DNA of 64,000 nt, taken from contig NZ_CP115913.1 of NCBI RefSeq assembly GCF_027938815.1, positions 4,064,001 to 4,128,000 of the forward strand. Direction: 5' to 3'. Within the stretch, counting starts at the first letter, position 1. Each line of letters opens with the position of its first letter. Below the pieces are notes generated by a model, which made no database searches, was not told the origin of the DNA, and was given only the letters and a program-made list of their open reading frames with translations. This stretch comes from Oceanirhabdus sp. W0125-5. GTDB lineage: Bacteria; Bacillota; Clostridia; Clostridiales; Clostridiaceae. This document shows, piece by piece, positions 56,584 to 64,000 of the stretch. The position numbers and the translations under genes were made by a program.

Positions 56584-57912
56584 TCATGTCAACATTCTAT
56601 CTTCTATGCTCTTGTATTTATAATAGAAATATATCATTAAAAAAAGAATTGATAAATAAAGTATAGCATAATTATTATCCACCTTTAAGACCATATGTGA
56701 GTATTTCCCTAAGTTAACTGTAATAAATCTAAAAATCAATATACAATAATTATATATATACCCTACACTCTCGCCAATCAATGGCAACTTACATAATAAT
56801 ACTAAAATAAATGAAAATACAATTATAATTACTGCTATAGGAACAATTATTAGATTACCAAGAAAGATTCCAATGTTTATTTCTTTAAACATCATCCCTG
56901 TATACGGAATAATAAATACTTGTGCACTTAAAATCATTGATAAACTCTTCCTTAACCAGGTTGGTAAAAACAACATGCTTTCCTTTATCTTTTTTGAGAA
57001 TAAAACAATACCAATCAGGGCTAAAAAAGACAAATGATATGAAATATTAAACAGATAATAGGGCCTATATAATAGAATAATAATACTTGAAAAAGCTAAA
57101 GCTGAAGCATTATCGTAAGTTCTTATGACCTTCTTTCCTAAGGTAAAAACAATTAGCATAAATACAGCCCTTAAAGCTGATGGGGGTGCTCCTATAATAA
57201 ACGTATATACCATACAAAGAGCTAAAACTATGGATGATTTCTTGATAACACTTCCAATAATATTAAATATTAATATCATATGTAATCCTGAGACAGCTAA
57301 AACATGTATTATCCCTAGCCGTTTCAATCTATCAGTTTCCTCAATACCCAAAAATCTTCTTTCACCTAACGCCATAGCATTTACATATCCATATGCCTCT
57401 TTAGATAATATTGTATTAAGCCTTTCTCGTATTTCTTCAACCACCTTATTGCTCCAGTATAGAAGCGAACGTCCGCTGCTCTTACTTCTATACACTTCAT
57501 ATTCACCAACATAACCTTTACCATAATCAGGAGAGCAAGTAAAATCTCCCATTATAATAACTTTTTCACCAATATCAATATGTTTTTCATTCCATAACAG
57601 TACTTTCTTTCCTCTTATCTCACCTTCAGCATATACAGGTGTTTTATTTGTGATTATTACTCTATCATAAATATCGTATGGTAAAAATACTTTAAAGTAA
57701 ATTCTTACATTAAAGAAACCACATATAATTATTAATACTAAAACAAGTGCTTTTTTCCTATGTGAAACACTATATATTCCAATTATATTACATGTTAAAA
57801 CCACACAGAATAATATAATATTTTTCTGTTCTAATAAAAAAAGAATTCCACCCATATTAAAGAAAAAAGCGGCAATAACCATAGGCTTGCCATAGAATTC
57901 ATCACTCTTCAT
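56584..57912 (-). CDS. ComEC/Rec2-family protein, competence domain only
   Basis: 442 residues from the ATG preceded by GGAGGAATG. Two N-terminal helices, a DUF4131-like segment (about 70-140) and the competence membrane domain with HVLAVSGLHMILIFNI near 201-216 and GAPPSALRAVFMLIVF near 242-257 are visible. Full ComEC is about 700-800 residues and ends in a metallo-beta-lactamase domain that degrades one DNA strand. Here the frame stops after the last membrane helix, and no such domain follows. It may be a natural short form or a truncated gene; the DNA-channel role is uncertain. Confidence 0.82.
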   Translation of the reverse strand: MKSDEFYGKPMVIAAFFFNMGGILFLLEQKNIILFCVVLTCNIIGIYSVSHRKKALVLVLIIICGFFNVRIYFKVFLPYDIYDRVIITNKTPVYAEGEIRGKKVLLWNEKHIDIGEKVIIMGDFTCSPDYGKGYVGEYEVYRSKSSGRSLLYWSNKVVEEIRERLNTILSKEAYGYVNAMALGERRFLGIEETDRLKRLGIIHVLAVSGLHMILIFNIIGSVIKKSSIVLALCMVYTFIIGAPPSALRAVFMLIVFTLGKKVIRTYDNASALAFSSIIILLYRPYYLFNISYHLSFLALIGIVLFSKKIKESMLFLPTWLRKSLSMILSAQVFIIPYTGMMFKEINIGIFLGNLIIVPIAVIIIVFSFILVLLCKLPLIGESVGYIYNYCILIFRFITVNLGKYSHMVLKVDNNYAILYLSILFLMIYFYYKYKSIEDRMLT

Positions 57913-57980
57913 ATCATTCCTCCATGACTTCATTAACACCTATAGATTATTGCCACATAATCTTTCCTATAAACCTATTA

Positions 57981-58250
57981 TTAACTTTTTCTAGATCGAC
58001 GCATACTCCTTACACCATTTACAACTTCTCGTCCATTAGAATATAATCCACTTGCACTTATTCCAATAACTATTCCAGCTAAAACTCCGTTCTTAATATC
58101 TCCATTACCCACAAATAAAATTCCAAAAACTACCCCAATACACAAAGATATAAGAGGAAGAAATTTAGTTGGTACTCCTGTACCCTTAATTATATTAACC
58201 AAGATTGTAACTATTGGTATAAGAGCTATCCCCTCGTATGTGAACTCCAA
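57981..58250 (-). CDS. Small membrane protein, holin-like
   Basis: 89 residues from a TTG start with AAAGGGGGG upstream. Two to three hydrophobic segments (IALIPIVTILVNIIKG, LPLISLCIGVVFGILFVG, GVLAGIVIGISASGLYS) and a basic C-terminus (SMRRSRKS). It resembles phage A118-type holins and their chromosomal relatives, without any phage gene nearby. Function in the host unknown. Confidence 0.55.
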   Translation of the reverse strand: MEFTYEGIALIPIVTILVNIIKGTGVPTKFLPLISLCIGVVFGILFVGNGDIKNGVLAGIVIGISASGLYSNGREVVNGVRSMRRSRKS

Positions 58251-58396
58251 AAAAAGCCCCCCTTTCATACTACTTATTAAAAATAAGTATGTAATTTATT
58301 ACTATAATATATGAGAGACTTTTTTTGTATATTCTATTTACTTATACATATATTTATTAATTTATAAGTTCTGATATTAAAGAACATGAAAAATGT

Positions 58397-60961
58397 TTAT
58401 TTTTTTATATTCATCTTAATAATAAGGTTTCCCACTGCAAAAACTGCTAAAGTTATTGCAGCAACTACTCCTATTTCCATATTACTTAAAGATATACCTA
58501 ATAATTTTTTACCACTTTCAAGTGCAAAGAAACTTAGAAGCATCATCCCCTCAAGTATAAATACAATCAGATAATTAAATTGTTTTAATAACTCTCCAAG
58601 TGTTGTAAACATGAATAAGCTAAGCACTGCAAAAACTAATAATATTACAGTCATTGACTCACCAGCACTTAAAGCACCTTTTAATTCACTTAGTATTGCA
58701 AAACCACTTGATAATGCACATATAATTACACTTCCAAAAAGATAATATCCTCTTATCCCCTTATCAACTTTGGGTTTCTTACTCACATTGGAGGAAATAT
58801 TTATAGCGATAATTCCATTCATAAGAAAAATTATATTACTTATCACTGCCGTTAAATAGGTAAATTCAAATCCATTAATAGCATTTATAAAACACCAAGA
58901 AAGTATAAATGATAATACGCAGGTTATCATATTCTCAAATAAAAAGAATTTTTCAATTAATTTGTACCCGTGACCCATAACCTTCATTAAGCTCTTAATA
59001 TTTCCTTTAGATATATAAACATCACTTGATTTTTTGAGTATTTCACTTACATCCTCTCCAAAGGCAACTTTTAGATTACTTCTATATAGATAGGAAATAT
59101 CTCTAAGTTTACTTCCAATACCAAGTATTTTTCTACCCATCCCGCTTAATATTTTACTAAACTCTTCTTTATGATATGAATTAATCTGCGAATAAACACT
59201 ACATGTATTTAACAATTTTCTTAATTCATTCTCTGATAGACATTCAAGTTCAAGGCCTGAAATTGCAGTAACCCCTTCCTCCACTAAACCTAATTCTCTA
59301 CCAATTGTAGTAGCTGCTATCTTGTTTTCATCACATTTTAAAACTACATTAACATCATTATTCTTAAGAACCTCTAATGATTCAGCTGCTTCTATATCAA
59401 CACTTTCCTTTATACCCCACATTCCAACAAAAACCATATTACTCTCAACATTCTCGTCTTCTGAAGGAATATAATTATAATTTCTATAAGCAACCCCAAT
59501 AATTATACAACCATTATGAGCTAATTTATAAGATGCTTTTTTAATTTTTTCAAGATCTTCATTTGTCATTGGAACTTCAGTTCCATCCTTATACAAATAA
59601 GTACTTCTTTCTAAGAGTTTATCAATAGCACCTATTGATGCTGCTCTATATACCTTTTTATCAACTCTACTAACTACTGTTTTAATATTTCTTTCTTTAT
59701 CAAATGGCAGTGTCAATACTTCTTTGTTTTTGCTCTTTAAATTCAAGGCTCTCATATCAATATTAAAAATAAACCTAAGAAGAGAATACTCTTGCTTGAT
59801 TCCCTTTGACTTCTTATGATATTCATCTTCCTCAAAGTAAGTACAGCAACTAGAAGATACTTCATTTATCCTCTCAAACTTCTTCTGTCTATCTTCTTGT
59901 CTTTCTATTTCATTAACAGTAAGATATTGCTCATTTGTGTATACAGCTCCAACATAATAATATGGATTAGATAACATATCGTACTTGTCCATGATTATTG
60001 TGTCCATATCCTTCATAGCATAGAATGAATTAGTATTATTAACTTCTATACCATCAGCCTTTAATTTAATAATACTTCTATAAATTAATACTATATATAA
60101 AATTGCAAGAAATGAGATATTAGAAATAAATACAGATTTTAATAAGCTTCCAAAAATATTTTCTCCATTACCTGTAAAATATCTCAAAATAGAAAATACT
60201 GCACTCATAACTAGTGATATTAATACAATAATATTCAAACTCTTTTCTAAACTATATTGATTTTCTTGTTTCTCATCCTTAAAAAATACTGACTTAACAA
60301 GCTTTCCAATTTCTGATTCCATTCCAGTTGCAATAACAACCCCTACTCCTTCACCTTTAGTAACAACCGTGGATCTGAAAACCATATTTTTCATATGGGT
60401 TAGAGGAGGGTTCTTATCATCAATTTTTTCAACGAATTTTTCTGCTGGATAATTTTCTCCTGTAACAGCTAATTCGTTAACAAATAAAGATTTCGCTTGT
60501 ATAAGCCTCATGTCGGCAGGCACAAAGCTCCCTTTTGATAGAATCACAGTATCTCCTACCACAAGATTACCAATAGAAACTTTCTTTTTTACACCACTTC
60601 TAATAACAATGGCTGAACTATTATTTAAGTTTGCCAGCTGCTTTTTTAACTTAAATTTCTCTTTATCTTTTCCAAGAAACATTAACATGAACACCATAAA
60701 TAACCCAAAAAAATAAAAAGCTAAGGAAGAATTCCTTCCATAGAAACTAAGGGATATTAAAATTAGAAATGACAAAGCCCATGGTGATAGTAATATCCCT
60801 GTAATTCCTTTCAAAATACTATTATTTTTAGGATAATAAATATAGTTATCTCCATGAACATCTTCTCTAAGACTAATCTCACTATCAGCTAATCCATGAA
60901 TTTCATCTGCATTAAGTTGATCTAAAACATTTTTCCAAGATAAATTATAGTAATTTTTCAT
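58397..60961 (-). CDS. P-type ATPase homologue with degenerate catalytic motifs (pseudo-pump)
   Basis: 854 residues with the full P2-type layout: N-terminal cation-ATPase domain, two helices (55-95), actuator domain with GDTVILSKGSFVPAD near 136-150 and AVTGENYP near 165-172, two helices (243-300), P/N domains, and a C-terminal helical bundle (about 680-850). The motifs needed for catalysis are changed. The phosphorylation DKTGTLT is MDKYDML (324-330), TGD is KCDEN (542-546), GDGxND is GIGSKLRD (614-621), and the PEGLP of helix 4 is absent. It should not pump ions. Conservation of length and topology suggests another function rather than decay. Confidence 0.85.
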   Translation of the reverse strand: MKNYYNLSWKNVLDQLNADEIHGLADSEISLREDVHGDNYIYYPKNNSILKGITGILLSPWALSFLILISLSFYGRNSSLAFYFFGLFMVFMLMFLGKDKEKFKLKKQLANLNNSSAIVIRSGVKKKVSIGNLVVGDTVILSKGSFVPADMRLIQAKSLFVNELAVTGENYPAEKFVEKIDDKNPPLTHMKNMVFRSTVVTKGEGVGVVIATGMESEIGKLVKSVFFKDEKQENQYSLEKSLNIIVLISLVMSAVFSILRYFTGNGENIFGSLLKSVFISNISFLAILYIVLIYRSIIKLKADGIEVNNTNSFYAMKDMDTIIMDKYDMLSNPYYYVGAVYTNEQYLTVNEIERQEDRQKKFERINEVSSSCCTYFEEDEYHKKSKGIKQEYSLLRFIFNIDMRALNLKSKNKEVLTLPFDKERNIKTVVSRVDKKVYRAASIGAIDKLLERSTYLYKDGTEVPMTNEDLEKIKKASYKLAHNGCIIIGVAYRNYNYIPSEDENVESNMVFVGMWGIKESVDIEAAESLEVLKNNDVNVVLKCDENKIAATTIGRELGLVEEGVTAISGLELECLSENELRKLLNTCSVYSQINSYHKEEFSKILSGMGRKILGIGSKLRDISYLYRSNLKVAFGEDVSEILKKSSDVYISKGNIKSLMKVMGHGYKLIEKFFLFENMITCVLSFILSWCFINAINGFEFTYLTAVISNIIFLMNGIIAINISSNVSKKPKVDKGIRGYYLFGSVIICALSSGFAILSELKGALSAGESMTVILLVFAVLSLFMFTTLGELLKQFNYLIVFILEGMMLLSFFALESGKKLLGISLSNMEIGVVAAITLAVFAVGNLIIKMNIKK

Positions 60962-61111
60962 ATCATTCTCCTATCATTAAAGATCTTCTTACAATTAGTA
61001 AGTTATAGCTCTTTAATTAATTTTTGACTAAGTTAATTATTCTATCCTCTGTGTTTTTCATAAGAACTTATATCTTATTTTATCATATTTTGTTGATATT
61101 TAATATTATAA

Positions 61112-62155
61112 TCAAAATACATAATAAGGTAATTCACATCTTTCTTTTCCTCTAAATATTTCATATCCAGATGTATTAATAAACCCATCTTTTCCATCCT
61201 TAAGTGTTCTTGCAATCTCTCCTGAAAATGCTTCAACTCCATCATAAATTGGTTCAATCACAATATTACCAACTCTGTTTATGAAACCCCATTTACCATT
61301 TACATTAATAGGAGCCAGCCCATCTTTAAAATCTCCAACACCATGGAACCATCTATCACTAATATATTTGAAATTTTTATCAATAAAATTCCATTTTCCT
61401 TCTACACACACAACTGCATACCCTTCTTTAAATCCCTTAGCAAAGTCATACTCATATGCAGTAATCACTTTCCCATCACTGTTCAAATAAGCTACTTTAC
61501 CATCACTTATATGAACTGCATAACCTTCACTGAATCCATAATCTCCATTAAAAAAGATATTTTCTTCCAAAGAAGGTTTTAAAATCACATCACCATTTTT
61601 ATCGATTATTCCCCACTTTTCTTTATAGTTAACAAATGCTTTATCCTCTTTAAAATCACATGCATCATCATAAACTCCTTTTACTATCACTTCACCTTCA
61701 CTATCAATAAATCCAATCTTCTCATTTTTCTCAAATAAAACCCTATCACAATTTACCTCTCCAAGATAATCATATGATGGTTGAACAATATACCTTCCTT
61801 TTTTATTAATTATTCCCCAACCTAACTGCGCTTCTACAACCGCCTTCCCTTTATAAAAATCAAACCCAGTTTCAAAAGCACATGGTATAACTCTATTATA
61901 TGATTTATCTATATATCCACATCCTGAGCCATCCCTAATAAGAGCCATATTATCATAAAATGAATATACTTCTAAAAGCTTTATGTCTATTTCCTTTTCA
62001 CCCTTTTCATTAAAAAAACTCCAAACTCCATCTTTATATGTTAGGATCTTACCTTCTCTCTCCGGTCTGATTCTATCAAATGAAGGCTTAATAATAACTT
62101 TTCCCTTACTATCAATAATTCCAAACTTAGAGCCCTCTTTAAAGAAATGTAACAC
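61112..62155 (-). CDS. WG-repeat protein
   Basis: 347 residues built almost wholly of WG (KWG) repeats, about ten units of 30-36 residues. Examples are KFGIIDSKGKVIIKPSFDRI near 9-28, WGIINKKGRYIVQPSYDYLG near 107-126, WGIIDKNGDVILKPS, WNFIDKNFKYI and WGFINRVGNIVIEPIYDGV. No signal peptide is seen, so it is probably cytoplasmic. The repeats are beta-rich protein-interaction modules of unsettled function. GGTGATTTTAAAGTG precedes the ATG. It follows the membrane NTF2-like gene after a terminator, so it is likely its own unit. Confidence 0.88.
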   Translation of the reverse strand: MLHFFKEGSKFGIIDSKGKVIIKPSFDRIRPEREGKILTYKDGVWSFFNEKGEKEIDIKLLEVYSFYDNMALIRDGSGCGYIDKSYNRVIPCAFETGFDFYKGKAVVEAQLGWGIINKKGRYIVQPSYDYLGEVNCDRVLFEKNEKIGFIDSEGEVIVKGVYDDACDFKEDKAFVNYKEKWGIIDKNGDVILKPSLEENIFFNGDYGFSEGYAVHISDGKVAYLNSDGKVITAYEYDFAKGFKEGYAVVCVEGKWNFIDKNFKYISDRWFHGVGDFKDGLAPINVNGKWGFINRVGNIVIEPIYDGVEAFSGEIARTLKDGKDGFINTSGYEIFRGKERCELPYYVF

Positions 62156-62230
62156 TTTAAAATCACCTCTTAAATCTAATCTCTTTTATATAATTCTATT
62201 AATATCAAAAGAAATTAATTACAAGAATAA

Positions 62231-62259
62231 AATAAAAGCTCACACCAAGTGAGCTTTTA
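62231..62259 (-). terminator. Terminator between the NTF2-like gene and the WG gene
   Basis: AAAAGCTCAC, TTGGT, GTGAGCTTTT then ATTTTATT on the minus strand. The stem is 10 bp. Confidence 0.8.
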
Positions 62260-62285
62260 TTATTGTTTATTTTTTTGAATTGATA

Positions 62286-64000
62286 TTAATTAAATGCAGG
62301 ATCTTTAAAGTACTCAGAAACAAGATACTCGTTCCCACTTTTCTTTATTACATATATCCAGTGATAAGTCATATTCTTAACCTCAGCACCTTTAGTTTGA
62401 TGAATTAATTCATGAACCCAAACATAGTACGCATTATCACCTTTCCTTACATCTTTAATTTCCATTATATCAAATCTCTGCTTAATACCAGCATTGTTAG
62501 TATTTTCTTTAAATCTTATAGCTTTATTATATGCATCACTATCTTTTAATAAGTAATTAAACATATTTTTATCGTTAGTATTTACGTAATCTATCCATCC
62601 ATTATTAAATCCACGAAGTGCATTCTCTATTTCCTGGGCAATTTCACCACTTAATCTAGATGAAGTTCTTACATCTGAATATTTATAAGAAAGAGATGTT
62701 TTAAAAGTACTATCTGGATAATTATTTACAGAACTATCCTGATTACCTGTTCCATTATCACGACCACTTTCCAATTTCCACTCATCTCCAACCTTTACTG
62801 CAGTGTATATCAAGTTATAATCCCAAATTCTCTTCTCACCATTGTGAATCTCTTGGATTTTTTCATGGAAATAAATATCAGCTTTTGTATCTGTAATCAT
62901 CTTATATTCTTTAACTTCTAATAATAATAACTCTTGAGTTTTTCCTTTAATATTATAACCTGTTAAATCTGTATATAACTCTCCATCACTTATTAAGAAA
63001 GTTAAATAATCATTACTTCCAGTGTTAACATGTTCTATCCATTTTTTTTCGAAAGCTTCCATTAAAGTTCTGAAAACTTCTAATTGTTCTTTATCTTCAG
63101 TTTCTGTATCAGTTCCTTTTCCACCCTCATTATCATTAGCGTCAGTATTGTCACCTTCATCTTTTTGACCATCAGTTACTGGTGCTTTTGGATTCTTGTC
63201 AATAATAAACTTCTTAACAGCAAAACCAGCTGCTAACAATATAAGTACTGCAATTATGCACAGAATAATCTTCTTTTTAATTTCGTCTCCTGATTCTTCT
63301 TCATACTCAAAATCATCGTCATCATCTCTTCTAATATTATATTTATCAGTGAAGACACTAGTTTTTTGCTTTTTATCATCCTCATCATCATAGCTTGAAG
63401 CGGCTACTTCTTTTAATGCTAATCTTTCTTCATAATCAAGACTTTGTGGAGCATATTTACTAGTTACTTCTCTAAAATCCTCTTCTGCTTCTTTTAAGAT
63501 GTCTATCTCAATCTCTTCATTCTCATACTTAAACTTATTTCCACCCATTATTTCTTCATAATACTTATCATTATTTTCTTTGTTTTCTTTCAAATTTACC
63601 TTCTCTTTTTCATAGTGCTCATACTCTTCTTCATATTTTTTTTCACTATGTTTTTCAGTACTATCAAAACTATTTAATTCATTTATCTTAATCTTATCTG
63701 ATTCAATTCCAGTATTGTTTATGCTATATTCAATAGTTAAAATAGGAGTAGAGTCACTTAACTTTTTATATTCTCTACTTCTTGAGAATTTCAATATTTC
63801 AACAACTCTATCAATTATATACTCATCAAGATCTAATGCGTTTGTTACATTTCTTAATTGACTCTTTCTTGCATTAAGGAATATATTAACTATTTCCTTG
63901 ATACTCATCTCAGACTCTTCATTAAAATCATTCACCGTAATAATTGTTCTAATACACTGCTCAATGTTTTTTGTTACAATAAGTACAACCTTATCATTCA
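62286..64000 (-). CDS. Membrane-anchored protein with two NTF2-like domains, 5' end at the window edge
   Basis: At least 570 residues. The frame is open to the right edge, where the last two bases (TG before AAT GAT AAG) could be the end of an ATG lying one base outside. A GTG at 63935 is an internal alternative. An N-terminal cytoplasmic part of about 240 residues is very acidic. One membrane helix (KKIILCIIAVLILLAAGFAV) follows, then a Glu/Asp-rich linker and two related extracellular domains of about 110 residues, each starting with a W.(E/D)(H/Y)VNT-type helix (KKWIEHVNTGSNDYL and NGWIDYVNTNDKNMF). They resemble TcaA-type NTF2-like domains. Function unknown; envelope sensing is a guess. 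Confidence 0.7.
   Translation of the reverse strand, partial: NDKVVLIVTKNIEQCIRTIITVNDFNEESEMSIKEIVNIFLNARKSQLRNVTNALDLDEYIIDRVVEILKFSRSREYKKLSDSTPILTIEYSINNTGIESDKIKINELNSFDSTEKHSEKKYEEEYEHYEKEKVNLKENKENNDKYYEEIMGGNKFKYENEEIEIDILKEAEEDFREVTSKYAPQSLDYEERLALKEVAASSYDDEDDKKQKTSVFTDKYNIRRDDDDDFEYEEESGDEIKKKIILCIIAVLILLAAGFAVKKFIIDKNPKAPVTDGQKDEGDNTDANDNEGGKGTDTETEDKEQLEVFRTLMEAFEKKWIEHVNTGSNDYLTFLISDGELYTDLTGYNIKGKTQELLLLEVKEYKMITDTKADIYFHEKIQEIHNGEKRIWDYNLIYTAVKVGDEWKLESGRDNGTGNQDSSVNNYPDSTFKTSLSYKYSDVRTSSRLSGEIAQEIENALRGFNNGWIDYVNTNDKNMFNYLLKDSDAYNKAIRFKENTNNAGIKQRFDIMEIKDVRKGDNAYYVWVHELIHQTKGAEVKNMTYHWIYVIKKSGNEYLVSEYFKDPAFN

Overview
The window is low-GC DNA with dense, mostly minus-strand operons. 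Its gene content points to a strictly anaerobic, spore-forming member of Clostridium sensu stricto or a close relative. The evidence is an [FeFe] hydrogenase operon with hydrogenase maturases, pyruvate phosphate dikinase, sporulation genes (yqfC, yqfD, two spoIIP, gpr, a CotS-type coat kinase) and the Firmicutes order gpr-spoIIP-lepA-hemW-hrcA-grpE-dnaK-dnaJ. I cannot name the species. No tRNA, rRNA, CRISPR array, prophage or insertion sequence with a transposase was seen.

Region by region. 1-7200: a four-gene NAD(P)-linked electron-bifurcating-type [FeFe] hydrogenase operon (hndABCD, the catalytic subunit cut by the left edge). It lies behind two Rex-like operator sites. Upstream is a five-gene cassette (two DRTGG-like proteins, a GHKL anti-sigma-type kinase, an H-cluster-like ferredoxin protein, a PHP phosphoesterase) that looks like a hydrogenase-derived redox-sensing system. 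7500-11811: an acetyltransferase, then maturases hydF and hydG with the small TM1266-type regulator. 11950-13741: an RNA-gene region with two candidate small RNAs and three tandem complete RNase P RNA genes, each with its own promoter and terminator. 14059-19785: nif3-like, trmK, rpoD, dnaG, dgt. 20130-22213: CotS kinase, a VOC protein and a broken Nudix gene. 22426-26892: ppdK, its likely repressor gene ccpN and a DUF4342 protein. 26906-35711: recO, era, cdd, a dgkA-PAP2 fusion, ybeY, pgpH, yqfD, yqfC, yqeY, rpsU, hinT. 36067-39076: mtaB, rsmE, prmA. 39754-41765: a plus-strand YtrA-type regulator with an ABC transporter and a 26-residue membrane peptide. 41970-54344: heat-shock operon with CIRCE, hemW, lepA, a tandem spoIIP pair and gpr. 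54572-58250: rpsT, ykvA-like, holA, a short comEC-like gene and a small membrane protein. 58397-64000: a P-type ATPase homologue that has lost its catalytic motifs, a WG-repeat protein and a membrane-anchored NTF2-like protein.

The gaps between operons carry two families of non-coding palindromic repeats. Family A (about 220-250 bp, multi-hairpin, long terminal inverted repeats) has seven long copies, one of them truncated, plus short remnants, nearly all just past the stop codon of a minus-strand gene. Family B (about 110 bp) has two copies and a fragment. A separate 112-bp inverted repeat lies between dnaK and dnaJ.

The points most worth follow-up are the triplicated rnpB with compensatory P1 changes, the hydrogenase-like sensory cassette, the pseudo P-type ATPase and the family A repeats. 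Start codons were moved from the longest reading frame wherever a ribosome binding site or promoter decided the matter.
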